Part shown: one piece after another, positions 34,133 through 44,542 of the stretch
Layout of the letters: every line of letters begins with the position of its first letter
Numbering within the stretch: the first letter of the stretch is position 1
Assembly: GCA_015847255.1 (NCBI GenBank)
Contig: JADLZK010004543.1
Location: 1,550,001-1,614,000, forward strand
Length of the DNA stretch: 64,000 bases
DNA from: Hyparrhenia diplandra
Taxonomy: Eukaryota; Streptophyta; Magnoliopsida; Poales; Poaceae
Direction of reading: 5' to 3'
Notes under the pieces: generated by a model
What the model saw: only the letters and a program-made list of their open reading frames with translations
Database searches by the model: none
What the model was told of the DNA's origin: nothing
Position numbers and translations under genes: made by a program

Positions 34133-35821
34133 TGTTGGTAACCAACGCTATATTTTTTCCGTCAACTTACTACCATAAAGGGAGTAAAATTAAACCTTTT
34201 ATACTCATATGCATTTATCACTAATAAATTCCACTTGTAGTGTATTGTATTTTATTTTGCAGATTTAAAATAAAAGCAAGTGGAAAATCGACCAAAAGTA
34301 CGCCTTAGGGAAAGCGCATTATTGCAAAATCCAAGCCCAAAGAGCAAATCGACCCAAAACATCAAATCACGGGCGGCGCAGCCCGGCCCACAACTTTTCA
34401 GGCGAAAGACGACACCCCACCGAGACCCGGGCCAGGTCGAGCCCTGGGGAAAAGCGCTACACCCCAAGGTGCGGCCACACCCTCCCCCGAGGCGGTTCCA
34501 GCCCACCTCGGGAGGCGGTTCGTGCACCTTCCAAACTTAGTTTCCCGCCCTGGATGGTCGGTTTGCTGATACAAGGAAGGTTTACTGTGTCGGTTTTGGT
34601 GTAAATTAGCACTTAGGCCCCTCCTCCAAGTGTATAAATAGACCCCTCTCTCCCTCTCTCAACACACACCATTTGGAGTCCAAACAAACCAGAATACCTC
34701 TCTCTCTACCACCTCTACCTCTCTCTCTTCTTCTACTTCTTCCTTCTTCTTCTTTCTTCTTCTTTATTCTTTTTAGTAGACACTTGGAGTAGAAGAGCTA
34801 CAAGGAGAGCTTGTCTCCCTAGATGAAAGTGCTTTGGTAATACATCTACTCTATGGACCATTCTTCTATTTGCAAGTCCTATATCTATATTCTTGGCCTA
34901 ACTTATGAACTAGAGTATAGTTTTGTTCATGTTCTTGTGTTGATATATGAACTAGCATATAGTTTACATATCATGATCTTGACATGTTCATTACAGTTCT
35001 TTATTGATCATCATATGCCTAACTTGATTAGAGGTGGGATAACGGTTCGTTGTTCCTTCGGGTTTGCTCTTGTTCTAGTCCGTCCATTCGACGAGTGGGG
35101 ATCCTGGGGGGACAAGAGTAGTGCTCTAATACGCGGGCATGGTGCTCGGGTATTACGACACCTGCGGATATGAGTGCATGCCACGGTTGAGGGGGTAGGC
35201 GGCTTGGTCGTGACAAGCCTTGACCGTCCCTTGAAATCCCCCCACGTTCGCCTGTGCTGTAGGAGTTCGTAAATGCTTCCTATCGGGCCGTATGGTATCC
35301 AGGAAGTCTCCCTGTTATCCTAGACCTAACAACGCTTAGATCAGTTTACATATGATCCTAACTATTCATTTGTATGGCCATGACTAGATACATTAGAACT
35401 ACTCCATTAGGTTATTCATTTATTCATTTATTCTTTATCTATTTTCTTTATCCTTTTTGCTGGTGGATTTCCAAGTGTGTGTCACACTATCTATGAACCG
35501 TATTGCTTACCCCTGTTATATGAGTAATTTGGTGTAAACAAACATAGGTTCCTCTATTCGAGATGCCATGCTAATTTATTAATCACATGCCTTCCTTTGG
35601 GAAAATATAAATAACGATACCTGAATACTTCGGGTGAAATGCTACAACGATAGATCCGTGCTTTGCGGATGAATATCTACAATGACAAGATCTATCCCGC
35701 TGACAAGCATACCATTTCGGATCACCGACATGGTGGTTTACTTGGGAATGTCGGTGCATTCGACGCTTTTATTGGGATGGGTTTTAATACATTTTCTTTG
35801 ATTGCGTTCGAAATGCCAACA
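34133..35821 (+). repeat. 3' LTR
   Basis: TGTTGG to CCAACA, 1,689 bases. TATA box at 34633-34640. In the GC-rich block (about 35030-35310) it is nearly identical to the solo LTR at 15432, while the 5' LTR differs from both. Confidence 0.93.
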
Positions 35822-35826
35822 CTCAC
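35822..35826. repeat. Target site duplication of the Gypsy element, right copy
   Basis: CTCAC, identical to 27021-27025. Confidence 0.92.
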
Positions 35827-37250
35827 CAATCTCCTCTCACACTTGTTAACAATGGGCCGAAAATCAGCAATTGTGGGTTTTGTAATACACAAAGGCAAAC
35901 CCAGATATGTGAAAGGCAAAGAGTTCTTAGAACACCCAAAACCGGCCGCAAGCTCATCCAACTTCTCCTCGAGAGATATTGGTTGGCACCATAAAGGACT
36001 TGTCATAATTTACCTTCAAACCTGTTGATTCTCCAAAATTATTGAGCATGTCTTTCAAAAAGATTAAGCTGATTCTCATCTGCCTTCATAAAAATCAAGG
36101 TGTCATCAAGATATTGCAATATTGGAAAATCGATCATGTAGAAGTGGAATGGGTAGGCATAAATTTCCCCGAGAACATGCTACATTGAGTAGAGTTTGTA
36201 AGAAGTCAAGAAGAATCACAAATAAAAAAGAGGGGAAAGAGGGTCCCCCGTCTAACACCTCTTAGACAATGAAAAATTTTTCTAGGCACTCCATTTAAAA
36301 GTACCGCAGAAGTTCCTCAGATCAAGATTTTCTTCATCCAAAGGATCCATCCGTCGGGAAAACCCTTAGCCTGCATAATTTGTAGCATTAGTTTATGTTC
36401 CACTTTATCAAATGCCTTTTCAAAGTCCAACTTCAAGGTTAATTATTTTCTTTTTTGATTGATGACACATGTGCAAGTACTCAAGGGCCCAAGCCAAACA
36501 GTCTGAATAGTTCTCTTTTAATAAACCCATGCCGATTCTTATGGATGAGCAAAGTGGCAAGGAGGGCTATGACCTATTAGCAAGGACTTTAGTGATCACC
36601 TTGATTGAAGTATTCAGTAAAGAAATTGGCGAGAAAATCAGACACTTTCTCGGGGTCATCATTTTTGGGAACCAAAGTAATATTGGAACCATTGATACTT
36701 TGTAAACATAAATTGCGTAATAGAAATCCTCAAAAGCCTGTAGAAATCATGACAATGGGCCAACATTTTTTGAGGAAATCAGTGTTGAACCCATCCGGGC
36801 CTCGGGCTTTGTATGAGGGCAAATTTTTTACCACTTGATCTATCTCTGCCTTGTAAACTGCTGAATCAAGTGGCTAAGGTCTCTCTCGATCATCGAAAAG
36901 AATTGACAGATCAAACCGAATACACGAAAAATTAGTTTAGCCAAGCCTTTCCCTGTATGAATGCCAAAGTAATTGAGCCTTTAAATCATGATCATAGACC
37001 TTGTCTCCAGCATCATTAATCAAATAAGAAATTAAATTCCTTCTGTAATTCATAGAAGCATGAGCATGGAAGAAGTGAGTGCTAGCATCCCCAAGGTTAC
37101 CCAATTAATTTTACCCCTTTGCTTCCAATAAGTTCTTTCTTTGCTTAAGAAGAGAAACCAAATGATTTTCCACAATTTTTCACGAAATTCCATTCCACCA
37201 AATACAGATCCCTACATTCTTCCAAAAAAATTTAGAAAATCCAGTGGTTA
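35827..37250 (-). pseudogene. LINE ORF2, reverse transcriptase palm and fingers
   Basis: Minus-strand fragments in several frames give the RT core: KVITKVLANR near 36590, KLDFEKAFDKVEHKLML near 36425, GVPRKIFHCLRGVRRG near 36270, then QYLDDTLIFMKADENQLNLF near 36110 and CSKNSLPFTYLGLPL near 35920. The catalytic box reads YLDD where L1 elements normally have YADD. Stops and shifts interrupt every part. The reading continues across the Gypsy insertion at 27020. Confidence 0.88.
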
Positions 37251-38720
37251 GCTTATTTTTTTCCTCAAAGCTTTAAACTTTACCGCCGATTCTTAGCAAA
37301 CATCATGAAGATTGGAGGAAGAAGCCTTTTGAATTGAACCTCGAGCAATAAAATCGGGGTGATCCATCCAATAATTTTCAAACCGAAGATATTACTTTTG
37401 GGAATAGAAGTATTGATGGAAATAACACAAGGAGAATGATCTGAAGTTTCCATACTAAGAGTAGAGGCAAAGCAATTTGGATAAGAGAGAGTCCAGGAAG
37501 GTAAAAAACCAATCCGCCTCTCTAGAAGAGGAGAGAGTCATTTATTGGTCCGTGTAAAACGTTTGCCTTTGAGAGGGAGTTCAATTAGGCCCAATTTATC
37601 GATGGCTTCATTAAAAAGAAGCATTTCAGCATAATCTGCTCCGGGCTTATTCCCCCCTCGGGGTTTCTATAAAGATTAAAATCCCCCACAATTAACCAAT
37701 CAACGTAATCGAGGCATCCGAATATGCTTAAACGGTGAATAAAGGATTTTTTTTCCATCCGAGTACTGGGGAGCATAGACATTGGTCAATAGCCAGGTTG
37801 CATTATTAAAAGAGAAGTAAACTCAATGCGACATTGCATATGAGTTTTGAAAGACACGGCTTCACCCGAATTTAGTAGTTTTCCACGTAATTATAGAACC
37901 ACCGTAAGCACCAAACGTAAGGCAAATATTCAAAGCAATCAAAAGAAGGAGGACATAAATTTTTGATGAAATTCATATCAAAGTGACTGTGTTTGGTTTC
38001 TTACAGAGTTCCATTTCTTATCCAAGTTTATACCCCTGACATTCCAACACAAAACTTTCCAAGATCTACTATTCATTGGTAAACAAAAGTAGAGCACAAG
38101 GGCAACTTAGATAACTAAGCAAAAAGACTAAGACAAAGCATCTAAGCCCCGATCCATCGATGGGCCTGGCTGTCCCGAGTGACCTTCATCTTCTCCGGTC
38201 CTTTATCTCAGATTATCCTTCTTGGGGCCTTTTGTCCGGCCTTCTTAATGTGCTTTTTGACCTTGGTCTTCTTGTGCGATTCCTCATCCGTCGCCTTGGA
38301 GGGATCCAGGTGGCAGAACCGGGTGCCAAGATCACGAACTACGAGAGGGAGAAATAAGTGGTGGTTTAGTTTCACGCCTAGAACAAAACCTTCGTAACAT
38401 ACAAGGCTTAAAACCTTTTGTCGACAAAGATGATTATGTCACTCCTTCCGAAGTTCGGGATTCGAGATTACTTGGTTTCTTACCTCTTTTGTATCCCTTC
38501 TTTGGTGTTGCAAAGAAAAGTTTTTTGTAGAACTGTCCCCCATGGAGGGCATGGACTGGGATTGAGTGTGTTCAGAGCTCACCGTGTCCTCCTCGATCAT
38601 CTCGTGGCGTTTGTCTACGGGGAGTATCAATTATCTCTCAAGTTAAAGTAATCGTTGATTTAGAGGAAGGAAAGGAGATGGAATAGGAATTACCAGAGGA
38701 GTTATTAGTAACCGCATTCC
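37250..38720 (-). pseudogene. LINE ORF2, apurinic-type endonuclease domain
   Basis: The frame at 37782-37585 contains DWLIVGDFNLYRNPEGG, the GDFN catalytic motif of the endonuclease/exonuclease/phosphatase fold in L1 ORF2, preceded by further fragments up to about 38700. This domain nicks target DNA to prime reverse transcription. Its reading frame is broken. Confidence 0.78.
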
Positions 38721-38944
38721 AAGCTTCGTGATTTCAGTAAATGTGGTACCCCATTCAGAAGAGGTGACTTGAGACAAAGAAAGGTTGATAATGAAATCCA
38801 TCCAAGCAGCAGGAACAGCATCGTTGGCCCATCTGATTTGTTGGAGAAGAATTTAGCCCACATACTAATTGTTGCTTGGGCTTGGGCCAAAAAGTCTTTG
38901 AGGTACTAGCGGGTTTCAGCGAAGCCCAATTAAACTTTGTGAAG

Positions 38945-40438
38945 TCAAAGGGATCCTCGTGAGAACTGGACTGGCTGTTTGCCTTTCAGAAAAGCTTCAG
39001 GGTCACAATTGTCAGTTATAGTCTTGACCATTCCAATGTGAAGGTTGTTGTTAAACAAATTATTAACACCATCACCCAACTGCTCTTCAGGGTTAGCAAG
39101 AGGATCAGCAACCACATAGCCCAGCAAATCTTCTTCTGGTATTTCCACTATAGGCTGGAATTGAGGAATGTTTTGTAGGTTTGGGAAGGGAGCCACATAA
39201 GCATTGTTTGTGATATCGGGTATAACAACAGGCTCCTGATGAAGTGGGGGGGCACCTTCAGCTTCACTATCCGATGCATCCATCAAGATAACCTCGTCAT
39301 CAACAATAATTTCCTCTTGGTCCTCATTTTCAATATCCAGATTATTGACTTGTTCAATGACTCCCAGTTCATCATCATCGGTCGTTGAATTGGGACCAGA
39401 GGAGGGGCTTCTTCATTCTGGGTTGGATTAGCAGCCTGATTGCCTTGCTGGTGGCCTTGCTGATTACCATGCTGTGGCCAGATTCCCCACCCAAGGGGCC
39501 CAAGGAAGTTTGGGTTGGCCGACAGTGGCTCGTGTGAGGGGGTGAGGAGGATGAGGACCCCTGGTCCCAGCCGCCCAAAGCCATGATAGATAAACCGATT
39601 TGGATCAAAATCACCCTCATTAGGTGGCGAGATCCTCATCCCGAGGGGCTCCACCTAGCATCTGATGTTGGAGTATTTCACATTGAACAACCCAACTGTT
39701 TGATTCAAATCCAGTACCTTCTGTGAACACAAAGAACCATGGTATTTCCTCCAAATCTGTCACTCTCACGCTGACTAAAGTTCTTGCTTTGTTGAATCTG
39801 TCCTCCACCCATACAAGAAGCCTTCCAAAAGGAGAAACAGCTTTGTCCACAAGAGCATGGGTCCACAAATCTAAGTTCAGCCCCAACATCATTAACCAAA
39901 CCTCATGATTCATGACAGCAGATTCATTATTCCGTGCCCCGTTGTGGGGTATAAAGGACATTGTGCCATTGCCATAAGGATGAGGACTATTGAAAATCAA
40001 ATGGTCCCTTTCATGCATAAAGTTAAACCTGACATAAGCCTGACCAAGAGGACAAGGCTGGATGGAGGTGAAGCCAATATCATGGTCGCCCAGAAAATCC
40101 TCAAGGACATTTCTGATATCACCAAACTCTACTGCATTAGCTAGCATAGGGTGCAACCTGACTATGGCGAGGTCATTGCTCTGCTCTGGAACATGGCCTA
40201 TCACCACCCGTCGCATGATTGGTCTTCCATTGATCATCTGCCTCTGCATTCCCGGTGGCAAGAAGGGAGTTGGATCGATGAATCGGAAAGCCATGTCTTG
40301 CCGCAAAGGAGAAGAGGATGAAGTTATCAGAGATTGGGGCGGCGGCAAGGGGGTTTTCTTTGCCGCCAGGTACATGAAGAGTAACCGGTTGAGCATCGAG
40401 CTTAAGAACCTTGGTAGCAAACTCACCGAAACTCGCAA
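38945..40438 (-). pseudogene. LINE ORF1, main part
   Basis: A 272-codon frame (40438-39620) followed by frames at 39654-39283 and 39286-38945 in shifted registers. It includes FIDPTPFLPPGMQRQMINGR, GQAYVRFNFMHERDHLIF, YGNGTMSFIPHNGARN, and ARTLVSVRVTDLEEIPWF. It resembles the ORF1 proteins of grass L1 elements, taken to be RNA-binding chaperones. The 3' part is acidic and Pro/Asn/Gln-rich. I see no zinc knuckle. The single long frame is the best-preserved ORF of this LINE. Confidence 0.7.
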
Positions 40439-40841
40439 AGACCGGGAGGATCCCGCCGTTCACCGCACAATGTCGACGGCGACGGCACCTCGTCGTCGCC
40501 GGCGCCGATGAACTCGGGTGCTTTGATGCTCCGGGTGAAAGAGTCCAAGGAATGATAGTGGGGGTAGGTGCTGGTTTACCAAAGGCAAAGAAGTGTAGTA
40601 TTCTCCAAATGAATTAAAGAAAGGAGGATTTTTAGAGAGGGCCCATTAGGCAAGGCGAGGTGTCCGGCGATCATCTAAGCCGATGCGCAAGGTGAACAAG
40701 CATACCGATTCCGCTGCATCGCGGACTAGAAGGATCTCTCCACCGCCCGATGGGCTTTGCTATTGAATGGGCCGTAGATGGGCCAAACGCAGAGGGGCCT
40801 TTTCCAAAATCATTCGACCTTTCCAAGAATTCCCTGTGAGA

Positions 40842-41450
40842 TTAAAAAGGAGAGGGTGGAACGTTTAAATTTGAATTTGCCGTAGGAAGGCAGATTAAGG
40901 CGATTGAAGACAGACTTACGAGCATTGAAATGATTAAATGCAGAGGAATGAAATGAAGAACCCGGCTGCATGCCGGAGTGGAACACGATTTGCTCCGTGA
41001 GCGGCGGCCCCGAATGCCGGACCGAAGAAGAAGAAATGTGCCTTTAGCAACCTCTCGTCCATTGGGCATTCTCCTCAGAGACCATTTCCTGAATTTTGAA
41101 ATGTAATCTGGGCCTCCATTGCGCCAAAGATGAAAGAACACCTTGTAATTCAAGCACTCAAAAGAACGGAGATTATAGATGTCAAAACCAACAGAACTTG
41201 AGGAAACTGAAAATCTAAACACTCACACCCACCGCATAACCCCTCGAATAGAGCAAAGCAGATCCACCAATGGTGGCTTGCAAGATGATAGCCACAGTAA
41301 TCCACATCTAAATAAACTTGGGATGACCAAAGGAAGCAACCTGTGGAAAGATTTAGAGAAAAAGGTGGTGAGTGCAAAACCGAGGTGCCATAGTCATGAA
41401 GGATGGCAGATTGGATCACCTTCCCCAGCCTGAAGTTGAGATCCTTGAGG
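40842..41450 (-). pseudogene. LINE ORF1, upstream part
   Basis: Minus-strand frames give VGFDIYNLRSFECLNYKVFF and HLWRNGGPDYISKFRKW, which I associate with the N-terminal part of grass L1 ORF1 proteins. Between here and 40438 the reading is lost. The ATG at 41578 of the longest frame in this area lies outside the element, so that frame is not a genuine start. Confidence 0.45.
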
Positions 41451-41560
41451 GCCATGAGAAGCGTGAGGAAGAGAGCTTGCCACAGATGACAACAATCACT
41501 AGAGTAGACGGTCACCGCCACCGTAGAGCCGGATCGCCCATCTCGCCGAAATCTCCACCC

Positions 41561-41573
41561 TTGAAAACAATAT
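41561..41573. repeat. Target site duplication of the LINE, right copy
   Basis: TTGAAAACAATAT, identical to 25637-25649, just outside the LINE 5' end. Confidence 0.93.
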
Positions 41574-41774
41574 TTCATTTCTGATTGCCCACTGTATGAT
41601 AAAAAGAAGTCAGGGAAAGCGGGTCTGGAACTGCTTGTGATTGTTAGTTGGTGTGTACGGACCCATGGTGGAATACGCTGAATTTTGAGTTAAAGAACTG
41701 TCCATATAATCACAGCTTGTATTACTACAGGAGCTTGTCCATGGTACAAAATCTTACATGACGTCGCCCATGAT

Positions 41775-44526
41775 TTTTTTGAAATCGGGACGTTACCCAT
41801 ACTTCATTAAGAGAGAAGGCCAGAGGAGGCCGAAAGTTCATGAAGTCCTAGTGCACTACCATAGCGAGATGCTTGTGAGCGAAATAGGTGAAACACATAG
41901 ATAAATAGCACCAGCTTTAACGGTGAAGCTTAGAGTGGTGTGCTAAAAAGGAGACCACCGAGTGACTAAAGCAAAAGAGAGAGACGATTTGTCGCGATGG
42001 CGAGCCAACCAGATCCCCCCTCCCTCGCAAAGCGGACGCGAGGAGGGTCGGGAGGCACTTGCGACGTTCTCCGCCCGACGGACGAAAGAGCATCACGGAA
42101 CGCCGCTTGGAACCTTACGGCGAGTGCGGAGTTCGGGGTATTGGACACCGTGCGCTCGGGTTGCCTCTCTCACTTATTTAGTAATATACGCCACGCCTAC
42201 CTTTCCGGGTTCGGATCTCGGAAGACCGACTTGGCGTCAAGGCGTTCGCTGCGGCGAGGGAACCATTCGACGTCGACCACCTTTGTCTTCCGCGTACGAG
42301 GCGTACCTTTGATTAGAGGTTCCTCCAACGGCAGCTTGAAGGAGTCGACAAAGGCTGCTAATATAGCAATTGTAGGTGCGCCAGGCCCAGGTGCATTGAT
42401 GATGGCCACGCGCCACCGGAGGAAGTGCAATGCCCAAAGCCACCTCCAAAGACATCCTCATCCGCAACGAAGCCGGGCCACGCGAGGCGGCGAAGGAGGT
42501 GGTACCGCACATCATGGGCCCGCTCACCTCGACATAGTCTAACCGAGACAAGCCTCCGCCTTAGAGGGTGCCCGCGGGCGCCGTTTGGAGGCATAGTAGA
42601 GGGCCGATGCCGCCACCCAACTATGGTGGCGGGCATTGTAGAAGCGGCAAGATCCTCCGCCATGCCGGGCGGGCGAGGTCCCGCGTGGGGTGGGGCGTCA
42701 TGGTTGAGGCTGTCCACAAACGACGATAGACCTTGGGCGCCACAACAACCGTGGAAGTTGAGCTCGACCAAATGTAGTGGCGAGGGAGACTCCATCCGTG
42801 CAGCCTGGGAGAACGGCCGCGCGACGAGGAGGCTTCAAGCTCATCCAATATTGGGTCCACCCTAGTGGGGGGATCCGCGCCCCACAAGTCACCAAGCGAA
42901 AGCTGGATCAGGTGTGTCGGCGTGGCCTGGTCACCAAGGATGGCCGGCGCCCCACACCTCCGGGTGAGGCTGAAGTCGTGGGGTCGAGGAAAGGATCCGC
43001 CCGACGAAGAAGGGGGGCACCGGCGACCCAATGCCACTTGGGCGTCTAGGCCCCGGACAAGGTTGACGGCGACGCGGTGGTCTTGAGCACATTGAGGCTC
43101 ACGCTGCATTCTTGTGGATGCGCCACCGTTGTTGGGAGCGACGTTGATGCTCGTAGCTCCACGCCCGGTGCTTCTGCGGCTTAGGCAGCGAGTCGGGGCG
43201 GGACACCGAGCGGTGACGTGATCCCCCGCAACAGCAGTTGAAGCATAGCCCAACGAGGGATGGTGGCACAACACGACGACGGCGAGGGTAGGGAGGGTCA
43301 CGCCGTCGCCCATGCTTGCGCCTCAGAACAAGAGTGAAACAGTCATCATCGACAGGGGGCGTTGACGGTGGTTGGGAGCCCTTCGCAGCGTCGCGCCCAC
43401 GAAGACGAAGACGGAGATCACTGCACGGCGGAGGCCGGTGGCGTGGCTGAGCCGTTGGCAGAATGGGGATGCGCACGGCGAGCTGTCGCCAAGTTTTAGG
43501 GGTGCCGCACCGGTCGAAGGAGTAGGGCGCACCGCAGGGGCATTAGAGGGGTTGGAGGAGCATGACCGACGACGGCCGCCGCGCCGCGCTGGGCTGCAGT
43601 TTGGTTGGGGGGACAGCACCACCCGCGACCATCGATGGTGAAATCGCGCCGAACGCAACACTCGACTAGCGTGGGGAGAGCTCCTAGTCCACCTCGTGAA
43701 CAGTCGACGCTCCTCGACGCAGCCCCTCCATCCATCCGCGCCATCTTGGTCGGGGGAGGGGCTCGCCCGGACCACCACAACAAAGCCTATTGCCGGAGAG
43801 GCCCTGACGGGGCCGTGGTGGCGCCGATGTCGCGCAGCAGAGGCACCGCGGCTAGCCGCCTTTAACCCCGTCGAGGTCACCCCGACCTCGAGGCCGGGAA
43901 GCAAGTGGCGCGGTCAATACAGATGAGGCGAGGGGAGAGGCCGCCGCTTGTCGGGTTTGCTCTCGGTAGACGGTGAACTCCCCGATGTCCTTGGTGATGG
44001 CGAGGCACTCCTTGAACGTGGTGCCGATGCCGGAGGGCAGCATCATGAGGCCGGCAGTCCATGGGGTGTTCGAGGATGTGGCTGTCCCGAGGCGGTTGGG
44101 CGCGCCCAAATCGGGCGAAAGCAAGGCAGCGAGGTTGAGCGCCGTATTGGCCGCCCATGGTGGTGGACCGCGCGTCGGGGCGCCGATGTCGAGGATGCGC
44201 CAATGACGCCGCCGGGCCGCCGGGGTGAGGGGGTACACGCTCGCCGGGCGCGACTCCACCGGCAGCTGCTTCGGTGGTGGCGGTAGCGGGCGTTTCCCCG
44301 CCCCGCGGCAGATCCGGGCGTGGGGGTGTCGGGAGGCTGCCGCCGGCGGCGTCACCCGCCCACCGCGCGAGGCCGGAACCGAGGAGGCGGAGGGGAAAAA
44401 CGAGGAGAAGCTGGGTGGGAGCAGTGGATCCGCCGCCGGGGAGGTGGGGGCAGGCGCCGGGGAGGCCCGGCGGCGGCAGGAGGGGCCACGGGAGAGGGTC
44501 GGGTTGGAGCCGTTGGGGGGGAGTCC
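41775..44526 (-). mobile_element. Second LINE, ORF1-only, minus strand
   Basis: Poly-T at 41774-41780 marks the 3' end. The 3' tail carries TTCATTAAGAGAG, and the GC-rich 5' end lies near 44526. Degenerate 16-base direct repeats flank it: TGACGTCGCCCATGAT (41759-41774) and TGACGATGCCCACGAT (44527-44542), with 13 of 16 matching. Only ORF1 remains; there is no endonuclease or reverse transcriptase between the end of ORF1 (about 41966) and the tail. Its 2.75 kb therefore represent an internally deleted, non-autonomous copy. Confidence 0.7.
41966..44100 (-). pseudogene. ORF1 protein of the second LINE (zinc-knuckle type), broken
   Basis: Minus-strand fragments in three frames. Around 43250, RRRVVPPSLVGLCFNC begins a CCHC zinc knuckle that then decays. 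Near 42900, VDPILDELEASSSRGRSPRL. Near 42350, FVDSFKLPLEEPLIKG then KVVDVEWFPRRSERLDAKS, and near 42140, SNTPNSALAVRFQAAFRDAL. This series is familiar from rice proteins labelled unclassified retrotransposon protein that precede L1-type ORF2. The function is nucleic-acid binding by analogy. Numerous frameshifts in GC-rich DNA make it non-coding now. Confidence 0.65.
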
Positions 44527-44542
44527 TGACGATGCCCACGAT

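Larger units (their letters stand above)
27026..35821 (+). mobile_element. Complete Gypsy element without RT/integrase (Athila-like)
   Basis: An 8,796-base LTR retrotransposon inserted in the LINE with a CTCAC duplication. LTRs at 27026-28718 and 34133-35821 flank a tRNA-Asp-type primer site, gag, one aspartic protease, an A-rich spacer, an Athila ORF-1-like protein and a polypurine tract. Between protease (to 30796) and the second protein (from about 31570) there are only some 770 non-coding bases, so reverse transcriptase, RNase H and integrase are absent, not just mutated. It must have moved with proteins from a relative. Its frames are also broken. Confidence 0.92.
25650..41560 (-). mobile_element. 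Full-length L1-type LINE, split by a Gypsy insertion
   Basis: A non-LTR retrotransposon read on the minus strand. Its 5' end is at 41560, and its 3' poly-A appears as poly-T at 25651-25658. Both sides carry the 13-base duplication TTGAAAACAATAT. In order on the minus strand: ORF1 pieces (about 41450-38945), endonuclease (about 38700-37300), reverse transcriptase (37200-35827, then 27020-26615), an RT-associated zinc-binding region (26560-26100) and the C-terminal tail to 25776. Without the inserted element it is about 7.1 kb, a normal full length. Stops and frameshifts disrupt every ORF, so it cannot move by itself. Confidence 0.93.

Noticed and set aside
41150..41578. 142-codon frame taken as an ORF1 start
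   Set aside because: Its ATG lies to the right of the LINE 5' end (41560), in flanking DNA.
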